From the NCBI GenBank assembly GCA_964036275.1, contig OZ038436.1, forward strand, positions 13,419,904-13,483,903: a stretch of 64,000 bases of DNA, in the 5' to 3' direction. The notes beneath the pieces were generated by a model. It ran no database searches. It saw nothing but the letters and a program-made list of their open reading frames with translations, and was not told the origin of the DNA. The stretch comes from Litoditis marina. Taxonomy: Eukaryota > Nematoda > Chromadorea > Rhabditida > Rhabditidae. A program made the translations under genes and the position numbers. Positions 14,401 through 29,400 of this stretch are shown in pieces; the first letter of the stretch is position 1; every line of letters starts with the position of its first letter.

Positions 14401-17391
14401 AGCGGCGGAAGATCGCAAAAGAGAAGGAAACCATATGGACGGAAGGGTTATAGGACGAGGGGTCAGAGAGGGGGAGGGAAAGAGGGAAAGGGAGTTACAA
14501 CCAGAAGAAGATAGAAAGATAGAGAGAGAAAAAGACAGAGAAAGAGAAGGGGGTTACAGCCACAAGAAGATAGAGAGAGAGAAAACGGAATTAAGAGAGA
14601 GAAAGGAAGAAAAAGGAGGGATTATCAAAAAAATGAAGATAGACATAAAACTAGAGTTCTGTATCGTAGAGAGTGGTGTGTGAGGCAGGCCGTTTTGCCT
14701 ATGGACCAACAGGTCTGTTACTCTACTATAATGAAATATGATGGAGGGTTCGGGTTATTTGTAAACGGAGTGGGTAGTAGAGCGAGAAGGAGTGAATAGG
14801 GATGAGACAGATGTTAATTATAGCTGTCAAAAGGGGAGAGGCCATGAAACAGGAAAAGGCAAAAAGAGCAAGAGAAGAGAGAGGGCAGAGGAGAGGGGAG
14901 AAACAGAGAGAGAAAGAGAAAGAAAAAGAGAAAGAGAGAAATAAAGGAAGATGGAGATAGAGAGAGAGAGGGGACAGAGGAAAGAAAAGAGAGAGAAGAT
15001 TTAGAGAAAGAGAGTGAAAGAGGTTTAACTAAGGATTGAGATTGGTAGAGGACCATAAGGTCTTCTCAGAAAGGGGAAATTTCGCCTCAATCCTTCCATT
15101 TCACAATCAAATGTGACTCAATGTGTGTCGGAAGCTATGGATAGATGCTATCGCAGACAGGCTGAGCCGCGAATTTGCATTTCCACTATGAAACCTCTCT
15201 GAATCATATTTCCCAGCACATAATTACGTACTTCATGTTTTCAACTTATTCTCTCTCTCTCAAATCACACTTTCCCTCGCCGTCTCTCTCTATTCCTCGC
15301 TTTCTCTCACATACAAACACTCTCTCTCCCCTCTCTCCTCTCTCTCTCTTTTCTCTTTCCCCCCTCTCTCCCTCCCTCCATTCCTCCGATCTTACCTGTC
15401 TCCATAGTCAAAGTGTGCCTTCCTCACACTGTCCCTGCATTCCCTCAGTCTCGCCTGCATCTTTTCATAAATAGCCAGTCCGCTCTCCGAAATATAGCCA
15501 CTTGAATCTGTAACTGATGACAGATTAAGACAGATTGTTTACTAGTTGTTCACTAGGAAATAAACAACAACAAATAAGGGTGATCAATAGTTTGTACCTG
15601 AAGAAACTACCTAAAACCTAACATCACGTTTTCATGCGGTTTAAATCCGAACCCAAGTCCAATATTTCTACACTGGTACTTTTATACTTGAAGGTAGTTG
15701 AAAGAATGATGTGTGTTGACGAGTCTTGTTGGTGTGGGAAGGTGTTTGACAGATATGAAATCAACCAAAACCGACAGACACGCGAATTAGCGGCTTCCAG
15801 ATGTTATCAGGACTTGTTTTGCTATGTAATTAAAATGGTGTCGCGACATAATTCTGTTGTGAGTTCAAACAAGGAACAAGTGGCGTACGAAATTTTTAAA
15901 AAACCGATAAAAACCTAAATAATACATTTTATTAGTTGCACCATATCTCGAAGTATAATCCCGCGGATGTGAACAGAGAAGTTTGTTAGATGGAGAGTTG
16001 TGAGTTGAGTAAATGAATATTTACATTCTCAAATATTGACCTACCACAAATATCCAACAAAACAAACGTACAGAAACTGACAGTTTTGGTTTTTCGATTC
16101 TCGAACATATGCTCTTCACTGATTTACACCAAAACGAAAATCAGACAAACTAGCAAAAATCAAACGCAGTAGACAGTGAAGTGTACTCGGCCATCTTCCA
16201 GATGAATTAAAAAATTTTCTCATTGTCAATAGATTACCTTGACTGTTTCCTCTGGCACTCCTATCGATGGTGTTTCCTGCCGACGCGCACCCCGACCCTC
16301 GTGCAGCCGGTGTCCGAACTGTCGTCGTGATGGAATCCAAGGAATCCTCACTCGTTGACGAATCGAAATGAGAGCCTGCAACTGTCTGTTTCAACAACAA
16401 CAAACAGAACAAACTACTAGAAACAGCCTGAATGGTCTCTATAACCAGTATTAACCATCAAACACGATAGAATAGTCATATTTAGAAAACCTTGAAACAG
16501 TGGTCCAGTAAACTTGTGTGTGTGTGTGTCAGAATAATAACAATGAACAGTTGTACGCAAATATTTTCCTATCAAACCCAATAGGTATTCAATACCTATA
16601 AAACCGATTGGACTGTTTATGGTGTGGCGGTGTGTTGGCGAGAGCGTAATTTGGAAGCGTGGCCAATGTTATGAGAAGTAATGGGATTATGCTTGCGTAG
16701 TGGGAATGGGCAAATCATGTTTGGCAGACGATCAACAACCGTCAACAATTTAAAATATAAATCCTCATTAATCACAAAGTACTTGAATTATAGGTTTTAG
16801 TCAATTTGCACATTAAAGTCATTGTAAAATTCGACGTGCAGTCTTGTTATATCTTTTCTGTTGTGCTCAGAGAAAAAAACGTTACTCAGATTCTGCTGAA
16901 TAGGATATTAAAACTGATTGCGTTGAACGATGTCAGATTCATGAAACTTGTTCATGAAGTTCTTCACGATATGTGTTTGTAGAAAATAAGTATTCAAGAT
17001 TAACAAGCAAGGGGTCGAACTCGGGGGCTGAGTTCTGTTGCACGCTCACGATATTACGTGAAAAGTGTGGATTCAGTTTAGGAACTTTTGTTCGTTTGAA
17101 CATCAGTTCGAAGTTCAGTAAACGCGTTGAGAACAAGTGGAAAATTCTGACGTTTCACGTGACTATGCGTTTAACTAGCAGTTTAACCGTGTCCTTCGAG
17201 AAGGTTGGACGGAATGAAAGAATGAAATGGCGGGAATCTGATTTGGCGCATAATATCGTACGTCATTGAGAACCGATTGACAGGTGGAGTTTTTTGGGGA
17301 GGAAATGACAATTGGGCAGACCTAATCGGGAGGAAAAGGCATCTGGTAGGAGGAAGGGAGAGAGGAAAAAGAAGTGGGGAGCAGGATTTAA

Positions 17392-17426
<35 letters not shown>

Positions 17427-20400
17427 GAAAGAGAAAGAGAAAGAGAGAGAGAGAGAGAGAGATAGATAGCAGGAAGAGAGATTGATAGCAGGAAGAGAGA
17501 AGGAGAGCGAGAGAGATGGACATGACGATGGAAAAAAAGAAAAAGGGAAGAGAGAGAGAGGGGGAAAGAAAGCGAAATGTGGGTAGAAAGAATCAAATGA
17601 GGAGGAGAGGAGAAGGGACGACCGAGTCGAGAGAAAGTGGAAAGAAAAACTATGCGAACATATTTTAATTTTCGCGAAACCTTCCCTCTAACTTCACGTG
17701 GCCAAGCGAGCTAGAGTTAAACTAATCAATGAAACTTTCCAGAAACATTCTTATGCTTATTGTTCATGCCAAAGTTTACGAGTTTTCTGCTAAGTAACAA
17801 CCGATTGGAGTTTACAAACAACTATTTTTTTCCTAAGAGTGTATTTGCTGAACATAAAAAATTGCCTAAAAGTGTCATACTAGATACCGAAGACCAATGT
17901 CAAATGAACAGTACGAGAACTCGCGCCAGCCTGATCAATTGAACCGAGTTTGCCAACAAAAAGCAGCGAGGGGCGGGACGTTCCGGGCGAAATTCACTAG
18001 CCGGTGACATAATTAGGTTATGGAAGAGGAAAACTCAATTAGCACGATAGAGTAGACGGCCTGCTAGAGATCATGTAGTAGATGAGTATTGATTTTACCT
18101 TTCTTGTTAATCTTGCCCTCCGTCAAAAGTTGCGTGTAGCTGGGCGGCTGTCGCACTGGGGGCATGGAGGGAACCTGGAGTTAAATACATAGCCTAATGA
18201 TCTTTGTAGTTTGACCTTGCTATATGCGACATTTTTCGAATTTTGACCGAAAAGCAACGGAATCAAACTACAAACACATCGAGAAAAAAATAGTATACCG
18301 TAATCCATATACAACAATGTCAATATTGAGAAGAAGGGTAATTATTTTTGAGAAGTCTGTACTTTGCTGAACTTTTCTGGTTGTACTGCTGTTTTACTAA
18401 ACTTACTATCATTCTACGACCACTAGTGAAAAAAAGTCTAATGAATCGTTCACTGGTTGTTTAGAGTGCGAGTAACTTCTTGGCAGAACGATTTTGTCAA
18501 TTTCACATGCACGTATAACAATGATAAGAAATATACCTGGGACGAGGTAACTTCGGCATCGAACGTCGTTTCCAGTCGAGAATTTCCTCTAGAAGGAACA
18601 GGCCTGAAACATCAAAGAATAGCAAAGTACAGTATAGAACTAATTCCACGAAAACATAAACCACGTTCATTCTCATATGATTATCACAATCGGTATTTTT
18701 TCGTTTCCTGATCATTTAAACGTGTCGTAAAAGTTAAGTATTTCAAGTTTTGTTTGACAAAATATAACTTACGGTTTTTTCTTCTCCTCCGTTTTTGAAG
18801 AGGATGGTTCGCATTCAACCCGCAGTTCAGGACTGGCTGGAAAAGAAAACCATATTAGGAGGGAGTTAGGTCAGAACAGCAAATATCAATAAATGTTCAT
18901 ATATGATGCTTCATGAGTATAAGAATGCAGAAAACATTCGATTTGAATTGAGTTTTTTATTAGAACAAGGTGAATATTCTACAAATAATGAACTTGAAAC
19001 ATACTCTCCTTATAGAACTGAAATAGTCAAAACTGAATGGCGTGCTGCGTGCATTAGAAAGTAAGCAACTACTGAATGTTTCTCATATTTTGCCTTGTAT
19101 GCGTTTACGTGTAATTCAATGCGACTCGTAACTGTGCGACGTGAATGAATAAGAATAAAAATATGTAAACATGTAATGTACCTTCGACTTGTTTTCTGTG
19201 CATCATGGGGCTGACTATTCCGACAGTTGGACTCTGCACAGGAACCTTCTCTTCCGACGGAGAAGGGGTAGAGAGTAACTGGAAATCACATGCTTGGTTT
19301 TAGTTTACTTCAGAATAGAAATACATTCATGAATACAATAAAGTTGAATCAAAAACTTGAAATGGTGAACTTTTGAGAATCTATGTCTTTACTGGTTTCC
19401 AACGGAGTTAGTCGGGTCACGCAGCTTGCTGTGCTAGTTATCGATTTCATACAAAAATATGTATATGAAATCATTCCGAATCCGGAGTGAATATGAGAAT
19501 ATGAACTTTTCCTCGGAAAATTGATAATCCGAACTATCTCATTTTCTATTTTTGTACTTCGGTGCCGTTAAGTTCTGAATTTTCATAACCTACCTCGCCG
19601 CTGTTCTTCTTCTTTTCAGCTGGCTTCGATATTCGAGACGGTGCTACTCGTATCGCTTTCACGGCAAGGGTGGGCTTGTCCTGCAAAGTGTGTGAATTCT
19701 AAACGACTTCAGATTAATGATTGAATATAAAACAAATTATAATTAACCAACTATTCCATTGGATGTTAATTGAAGTTGAAAACGACTGTTTCAAACTCAT
19801 AAAAACAGGCATAGCCTGTTAGAAAAATAAGTTGTTAATCTGATCTAATTGACCGTTCAGAATATGATTATAGGAAACTGAGATTTTTTTATCAAATTCT
19901 GGACGTACCTGCGTCTCACTTCCTCTTCTCTGGGAAACGGCCGGTTGCGTTGGAGTTTCCATTTTGGTCTCACAAACCGCCTCACGTGAACCCTGGAAAC
20001 GGTATTCTCTTTTCATCGGAAAGCATTGAAGTTGCATTATTTTTCCTGGGTGTTTAAGAGCACTCTTTCTTCATTTTAGCATACTTTGATTGTGAATAAG
20101 TTCAAGTAGGAAATGTAGGCTCAAAACACCGCAAACATACAGATAAAACGGTTGATTTCGTTATATTTTGATGTGGAATTAAGATAGAAAACATTGTAAT
20201 GCGAATCAAAGTATACCTTAGAAGACGCTGATCTGAGACTGATGGAGCTCTGGGTGGAGGACGAAGGACTGGTACTTCCGAAGCCCGCGTACGCAGAGTC
20301 CTCCTCGCTACTCTTCGAAGTTCTGCAGTACGAATGATTACGTTTAGTTGTACATTCTAACCCATTAACTTTAGTACGATGTAGTACATTCTCAGTACCT

Positions 20401-23400
20401 ATTTACTTCAGTAAGTTAGGAAAACTTCTCAGGCAATCGTCGAGCCGACTCAGTTCAGTTATGTGCTTCCATCGTTTCAACGACGTAGTAGTATATTTTC
20501 ACATTCCGTTCTTTCCTAAACTGAAGTTAGTCAGGTCATGATCATTACCTTTTCTCCTCCTTTGTAGGTCTAGCAGTAGAAGGCGGCACCAGAGACGGTT
20601 GCTTGACTCGCAATTGAACCGGCTGGAATTTATTCATAGTAACTTTTTTCATTAAAATAGTTTGATTCACTTTATAATGTACCGAATTGTATTTTTGTTG
20701 TTAAAATGTACATAAGTACTTTGTTCTCTATTTTATACACATTAGTTTTCCAATAACTGTCAAATAGAACTTGCAGGCTCCTTTCAGACGTTTTTCGAAA
20801 GAGAACAATTGTTAAAGCAATGAAGTAGATAGGAACTTTTCGTTAAAGTAGATCAAGTATATCTTTAATAATAATATTATGAACTCATTGTTTGCAATAT
20901 GACTATCAAAGAAACTTGAAGCGCAATGCTATAGCGAATAGTAGCAAATTGCAATATAGGGTGCGCGTCTTTCTTTTTAATTAAAATGAGTAGAGCAGTC
21001 ATTCACGCATAGCCGATGATACCCACTAGTAATTACGATAACACCGCATCATACCAGCGCGGTTATGGCGAAATTAAGTCATGGACTACGTCAATTATTG
21101 CAAAATGTGGAAAAAATAGTTTGTTATTTTCGAGATATTTCTGATTTCAACAAGCTATAAAATATTAGTTGCTGGTTAAAGATTCCATTACAAATAAAAT
21201 ATCAACTATCTACTCCTGAACGTTCAAGGTTCTCACGTTTTCATGATTGATATATGTACTCAACGCTTATATGGATTTTTACCCTATGTATTTATGAAAT
21301 AGGAGTTTACATGCAATAACGTAAATTATTCGAGTATTATCCGGAAGTAGCGTATAGATCAGTGGCAACAGGGTCAGATGTGGGCAGAATGCCCTCTTTT
21401 TGTTCGCCGCCTAATTGATGGTGGGAAAATATGTGTAGTCGAATTAATGCTGAGACACAAAAGTTGTACCAAAAATGTGGTGATCGAATGGCAAATGTTT
21501 GATGCGAGAAGGTTCCTAAAGAAAGTTTGAAAAATGGACATGCCTGCCAAATGTGGAGGTAAACTGTCAAATATATATATATATCTGGTTGTTAGAGCTA
21601 CTGTTCCTATTGGCGAGCAAGAGAGCAACTATTCTGAGCTGAAACCGTGATAGATTTCATTTCGACTAAAAGAAATTCAATTTATAGACATACAGTGATG
21701 TCGACCACCATTTGAAGCCATACAGTGAAAAGTGAAAAGCTTTGAAATCCAGCTTCGCGCCTCTGAATCTGATAGGCCATTCTAACTATATTGTTCCCTA
21801 TTTGGCAGCCATTTCACACGCAATTGTGGTGTAATTTACGAGAAATTGCGTACCATAAACTATTCACACTCAAATGGCCATTTAAACTGAAAGCACTACG
21901 AAAACAGCGGGTTTGCCTGAATTGTGAAGGCTGAACGCAATACAAGGTATGGAGCTGAATAAGTTCTAACCAGATGTTTTTCAAGTTTCACAGGAAGATA
22001 ATTAATTTCCCTTCACGAAAAATTTCTACCTTATCACTATAGATTTCATTGTTTCGTTAGTGGTAGTTGTCAACAAAACCATAAAACCCCGTGGTCGAAA
22101 CAGAACTTGTAAATTTAACTGTCAACACGCAAAACTATGCTGTTTGAGTTATACTTCAATTCCCATCTATTGCGAAATGCAATAAGAGATCATCCATAAT
22201 TGCAGGAAATTGCGAATGGTCATACTAATACTTCCGGTCAGTAGGCAATCAGATATATAAGGTAGAATGAAAGCTTGTTGAAAGGCAGAAATAGGGTACA
22301 GAAAGCACCAAAAAAATCTTCTCAATTGTGGAAACCAAAACCCGCAAAGATAAAATTGCACCCAAGTTTCGAAAAAAAGCGAGAGCGTAGTGTATAGCCC
22401 TTTCGGAAACTTTCGGTTTTGTCGATTATAATTCTAACTTTTACTACTTCATGGAACGAGAATTACTTGTATTTTCTATTGCATAGTAGTTTCACTGAAA
22501 GTACTTACAAATCGCAGTGTTCATCTCTAAAAGTGGCCCCAGACGAGTTCATCTCAATTAATCTCTTCGGCTTGAGCAAGTTCACTTCCTTATCCCGGCC
22601 CCCATCTAACTATTGAGATATAAGACCGCGGGGACACCATAATTAGGCGAGCTATCACTGACCTACTGTTTCATACATCGTAGAACACAAAGTGCAATCA
22701 AATGAAATTTCTGAAAACTTTTCGGGATTTTCGCTAGCAGTAATGTTCTACTAGACGCCTTACAATTGACCTAAAAACCGAAAAACTTGTGGGAGGAGGT
22801 CATACGACTCATCTCGGTATGTTTACGTGATACCTGGTAATGAATATTTCCAATTACGTAGCAATCCGTGAAAATGTTACTGGTTTCCTACTTGATTTTC
22901 AGAACCCAAGCGGTTCGATGTTGTCATATATAACCGTACTTCTCATAAAAGCGTACCTGCTTCTTTGACGGTGGTGCCAACTTGGTAGTCTTCGCCTCTG
23001 TCGGTCGAGAATTTCCGAGGGTTATCTTAGACGCAGTCATCTTTGGAACACTTGCCGGAACCACAGTTTTTCTGGTCTGTAAACATATACAAATAAAAAC
23101 AGTAATCAGTGAATTGTCTAAAAAGTGGCGGTACATTTTATTGGTGTGATTATTTACAGTAGATCATTTCAAGATACAACATTGACTTGGTTCTAGATTT
23201 CGGTTTATTAGTCGTTTGCCCGTTTCTTATGAGGTAAAAACTGTGAAACCAGGAGTAAGTTCACGACGTTAGTCTTTTCGTAATAATGAACATTTAGCTG
23301 GCGGTGATGATCAATTTGTGTAAAACTGATCTCAGTCATAAAACTTTTCTGGCAATAATTATCAAATAGTGCTATTTAATATGATTATTACTTGAGCCGG

Positions 23401-26400
23401 GGATGGTTGTGGTGTTTTGTCCTTCTTCTCTTTGTCTTTTCCCCCAAACAACTTGAGTTTCATCATCTTCGACTGCGTTGCCGTTTCGGGTTGTCGTGCC
23501 GGAGAGGCGCTGCTGGGAGGTTTCAGGAGCGTCGATTGACTCGATTTCGGTGCTTGTAACTGGCTCTTTTTCGGTGTTGTCACCGGTTTCGGTATTGCCC
23601 GGGAGGTGGTGGTGGTCGCCGATGCAACCGACGGGATAGATGTGTAGGTGGCGGAGGAGGCCACGGAACTACGACCGCTACTGATCACTGAGCCATTGTT
23701 GTTCCTGGAAACAACATTTCCTTGAAAGCAAAGAAAAATCGAAAAAATAGATATAAAATTAAAGTTGCACAATGTGCAAATTGTGAAAAACCACTTTTCG
23801 GAAAACCAAAACTACTCATTGTGGAATAGTAGCATTGTATGATTCGATTTCACTAGAGATGCGATGTGACGTAACAGTGATTTTCTAAAATAGATGCACA
23901 TCCAATAAAACAAACAAAATAGTATACGAAATTTGACTAATTGTACCGTTTATTAGTGTTAATTGTTAATTTTAAAGTTTTAAAAGTGGTCTATTTTACC
24001 CCGATCCCCTTGAAGGTGGTCGAAGCCCCGTTGTTGGTGGTCGCAGGGCTGAGGTTTTCTGCGGAGTAGAAGGTTGGAGCAATGAAGCTGAAACAATAAA
24101 AAACATTTAATCAAAGCGTGAGAATGGTTGAAAGTTCTGCAGACAGTTCAGGATGACTTCTTGTTGTCAGAAAAATCTCGCTCCGGTCTCAGATTGGACT
24201 TTGGACATGTTATGTTCCAGTAATAAACAAATATGTGCAAATTTAGGTAACAATGTATGTCTATTTCAAATAAGTCGAGTTAGAAACCTAAAAACAGTTC
24301 ATTGATAGAATAAGAGTTACAAAAACATGTCTAATCGAGACAGATGTACAAACGACATACTTGTCAGTGGTCACAGAACAGGTTATATATATTTTACAGA
24401 AAAGGGCAGGATGTAGAAGATGCTTTCTATAAGGTTACTTTAAGCCACTACTACAGCTGCAGAAGTTGTTCGAAAAAACCATGGGATTCATTGGGAATGC
24501 GTATTTTGCGTGCATTACCCTCGTGTGTGGTCGATTGCTAGAAGGAACGCCCATAGATGCTGACAAATAAATCAAAGTTTAGTACATTCAATACCTCATT
24601 TTAGCACCCGATTGTCTATGTACACAATATAGTTAAAGAATGCGTTCCACTATAATCTGATTTCATGAAAAATTTGAAAAGCACGTTTTCAACGTTTTCC
24701 TATAGACCACGTGGAAACTTTCCAAAAGATTTTTGGAAACGGTTTTTCATTTGCCATAGCCTCACCAAGAAGCGAAATTTGAGCGGTTCGCTGTATTTGA
24801 GAAAACCCTAGATAGTCGTCGTCATTCTTATATATACTTCACCACTTCACGTTTGTAGTACCATACCTGCGTCTCCACTCACACACTATTTCTACGAGTT
24901 CTCTTTTCTTTTCGAAAAGTGACGACCCTATGAGTTTGAGTATAACGGCATAAATAAATTTAAACAAGAATAGTTGCAGTAAATTCTATTGGTAAATGAC
25001 AAATATAACATTGTTGTTAGTTCAGAACTGGCGCTTCAAAAAGGCTACCTGGTAATGATTTCAAGACGAATTTAAAACAGAACTAGCTGTGAATTATGTG
25101 AAATTTCAAAAAAAAAAGGTAAAACAACGTGTTTCTCTATACGGATGAGTTGTGAGCTTTCACTAGAAACATATGAGGTCTAACAGAATACTAGCGACAA
25201 CGGAGGTAGAATTTCTTATTCACTATAAATCTAATAGACGTAGTTATTGACAGATGGGAAGGTTGTTTGGAGCCACCCGGGGGCAGGCAAGCCATCAGAA
25301 GAGGCGACGTTAATTGTGTTCAATTATATGGCAAAGAGCCCGAGAAATTGCGAGCTCCGTTTAGGGAGACATGAATGGTTGGAGGGTTCAGAGAAAGAGA
25401 CTAGAAGGGTTAAAGGGTAAAGGGTCTTAGAGGAACATAAAGGGTTAGAGGTTGGAGATAACAGACAAAGGGAAAGTAGAGATACTCATAGTATAATTTT
25501 GCGCACTATGTGTGCAGCAGAGATAAAGCGTAAGTTTACAGTATAAGTTATCAAATCAGACTAAGCATTATTAAGATGTTTCATTGCTGTTTTTGTATAC
25601 ACTGGTGAAATACACCCCAACTGTGCGTTCATTCTATAATTGGCATGCATTGCAATGTCATTTCTGACCAGTTATAAATAATTAAGTACTACGCCGGCTC
25701 AGCAGAGTCGCCGCATACAACATCTAGCCACAATTGAGGAATTTAATGAACAGAAATAGGTTATTGAATTTAAGTTGAATTAGAATAAAGTCATCACGTT
25801 AAAAAATAAATAAACTGAGATTAACATTATCTGAAAATAGATTTTTGATTAAGTTCAAAGTTACATCGTTTCGGCCTATTCAGTAATGAGTCTTACGATC
25901 ATAATCATCAGCCAACCCCGCGGAAGTATATGTCTATTTCTTCAAACCACCACTTATTTAGTTGTAAATTGTCAATTTCAGGATGTGATATTCTAAAATA
26001 GAAACGCAGCAATCGAATGTGGATATTGTATTCCATGTAAGGCTGAGCATGTGGTACTAATCCGATTATTAGACAGGATAGAATAAGGTCAATTGGCATA
26101 GGTTATATAAGGTATCAGGAGATGGAAAAGATTGGATTTAGTGAAATAGTACTGGAAAATAGTATAAAAACGAAAAGTATAGAGAAGAAGGGAATAAAAA
26201 GATGAAATGGATTGGATTCAGTGCAAGTATCAGTTCAAATCAGCTATTTCAACTTTGATGGACAACAGATGGTTCCGTAGTTCGTACACTACAAGTAAAT
26301 TGAATAGTCACGTAAAGTTAGCATTCTAATGCAAAATCGTGCACTTCATCATTGCACGTTTCTGAGTTCTGCTGTGTTTAATATGTTTCACGTGACTGTG

Positions 26401-29400
26401 CGATTGACTAACAGCATTGTGTTGAATCAAGATAGCCTTCACATGATGGGAAATATAAAGTTACGTCTCTGTCAATCCTAACTAGAGCAAATAGGGAGTG
26501 ACCGCCGCATCATATTACTCCACTGATCGGCGAGGGGAAATTAACGAAATATGTTCTGCATAATTTTACTAAACTATTCAACGAAATGACTCGAATGCGT
26601 TGTACTTGCACCCCCTCACTCTTTCTAAGATTGTTAACATTAAATGTGTGATTTGAATATTGTAATGTCATGAATAGAGTAACACATGGCTGAATCAGTC
26701 TCTTTTGGAAGAATATTTTTGTTACTATTAGTCACGTGGGAAATAATTTTTTGCACAGAACTTCTGGGTAATTCGATTGAGATTATGCCATCAGAACTCA
26801 AACTAACTTTTTGCAGAGACTGAAATACTAGTATCTTGTGATAGTGATGGTCCGAGAGAAAAAGATGAGCTAAGAGTAATGTTTAAAAAAACAAATAACA
26901 CAAACAAAAAGTTGTTGAAACCTACATTTTGGGTGTGCCAGTCTTGATGGAGTTTGTAGTTTGGACGGACTCGCCGTCGAGGCGAGAGACTGTGGAGAAT
27001 GCAGAGACGGGAGCCTGTGAGAGAAACACATGAGAATAAAGTTAGGAATTACACATGAAAGTGTTGTACTTATAAGTAAGTAAAATGTAGTGCTTATAAG
27101 TAAGTAAAATGTTGTCTTTATAAGTAAGTAAAATGTAGCGTTTATAAGTAAGTAAAATGTAATGTTTATGAGTAAGTATATTGTAGTGTTTATAAGTAAG
27201 TAAAATATACTGTTTATAAGTAAGTATAATGTAGTGTTTATAAGTACGTATAATGTACGAGGGCCACGAATATTACTGGTTCCATGTCAATTCCCTGGAG
27301 GGTAGTAGAAGATAGAATGACCGCTAACATGAGAGATGTTCTTTGCGGAAAACCTATCAAAAACTGGATTCATATGGAAAAATATTGGTTTTCATGAAAC
27401 CACATCGATCTATTTATGACCTAAACTCACCAAAAAAATGAGTTTACAAAACGAATAAACAGCCTAAGTCAATAGAACTACAAACATAACTTAGTTGAAT
27501 GATTGTCGTTGTTTTCTTAGTTGTGAGCATGTTTCCTAGGAGAAACACTTACAAAATCTCAAAAAAAATTGAGAACACGTTCTATACTTTTCAGTGTATG
27601 AGCGTGCTCATTAAGGTGAATGTTTTGAGAACTGCGTTTGCGGCAGAACATCGTAACGGACTCGATTGCGTGAACTTGGCGTATGAGCGTGCACAGAGAC
27701 GAACATTCAATAAGAAGACTTGGCGTTTTGCTAAAGCGTTTGAGTAAACAGAATTAAGTTAAATATAGTAAAGTTAATCAGAAACATACACAAATAAATG
27801 AAATAACTACTGACTAAGTTTTACACCGTTTCGGCCTCTGCACCATGCAAGTGAAGCATGATCTGCCCCATTTTTGCTGGCCGATCTTCCAAGAAGAACA
27901 CGGATATTAAAAGGAAAAAAGTAGCGGCGGCGCCAGCGTGTAATATGGAAATGTGTTGGGCGCTAACGGGACAGGGAATAGGTGATTTGTATCCTCGTTC
28001 AAGATACAATAACAGACGGGAAACGAGGACCGTTCGAACGCTATGAAAACACATTCCTTCAGTTTTATTGCACTGCTGAAGCGGCGGGATGCGCTTAGAG
28101 GTTGGAATGGTGGGTAGGGAAATCGAGAAATGGTGAGAAAGAAGCAGAGAAAGAGAGATGAAGAGAAACAGAGGTGAAGAAAGAGAAAGAAAGTAAGGAA
28201 ACCGTGGACGAGACAAACATGAAGCAAGAGAACAATAATTGAAAAAGAGGGAGAGAGAGAGAGAGAGAGAGAAGAAGAAGAGAAGTATAAAAGGTTCTAT
28301 ATAACATAATTGGATTGGTCTACCATAAGTTTTCCTATGTTCCTCAAGACTCCGTATCCCCAGTAAAGATAAACGTGTCTCTCTTTTCTACTATTAATGT
28401 CTTCCCCTCCCTCTGGCTATTCATTTTCAGCCCCAAACAAATGTGAATGCATGTCAAGCGAATATATCAGATATAAAAAAGTCTACAAATTGTTGTCATC
28501 AATCCATGAAGAACAGAATTAGAAGAATATAGAAGAGAATATAAACACGCATTTTTGTTTGTGAAGTACACAGTGTCCTCTAGTTGAACAGGAAAAGGGT
28601 TTTCGAAACCTAATGTTGGTATGAAATGAAGATAATTTCTATAAAAACTCAGAATTGTGGTATATGTTTATATCGTTCATTTCACTCGAAGCTTTCTGTC
28701 GTTCTACCACGGCGAAACAAACGTACTTGGTGGTGGTACTGGGCGGCATGACTGTCTGCTTCTCTGTCCTCTCCTCTTTCCTACGGTGTTTCTCCTGCTG
28801 CTTGAAGGTGGAAAGACTGAATAGGAGCTGTAGTACCGAGCTCAGCTGACCAGTGTCGATGCCTGGAAAATTTCGATATGAAAAACTATACGTTTATAGC
28901 ACAATAACTTTATTTGGAGGGTACTGAATTGCAACATTTCGTTCCGCCCAATACTATCTGATTGAAAAGTTCGTATAATGAAACTGGAGCAAAAAAAAGA
29001 CCCAAATTGATCATAAAACGCGGCGGGCGTAATTGAAAAACTAGAAGCTAGACTTTTTTTTATAATTTTCACGTTCACTTTGAAAAACTGAAACGTAGAA
29101 AGCGAACAACAAGAAGTAATGTACATATTTTCTGACGAGGCTCCAGTTTATAGCTATTATTAGTGTAACACTATTATAGGTAGTGAAGTGAAAATTGGTG
29201 ATTGTAGAGCTTAAACCCATAACCCAGAAGGACCCATACCACAATCAGTTAGAAATGGATCAAAAAAGTTTTTTTTTCGGATCGTGTCGGCATGTCAATG
29301 TTTCGTCACTTTCCTACATGTCCTGCATACATGAAAACCGAATCGAAAACACTAGATGCGTCACACTCGTAACAAAAGAAGACTGCCACTACTGTTAAAT

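Noticed and set aside
15634..15918. 94-codon plus-strand frame antisense in an unc-53 intron
   Set aside because: No family recognised, no splice context, and a length expected by chance in 64 kb.
24510..24555. Extra unc-53 exon between exons 6 and 7 (SMGVPSSNRPHTR)
   Set aside because: Good acceptor and donor, but insertion breaks the phase between exons 6 and 7, which join correctly without it.
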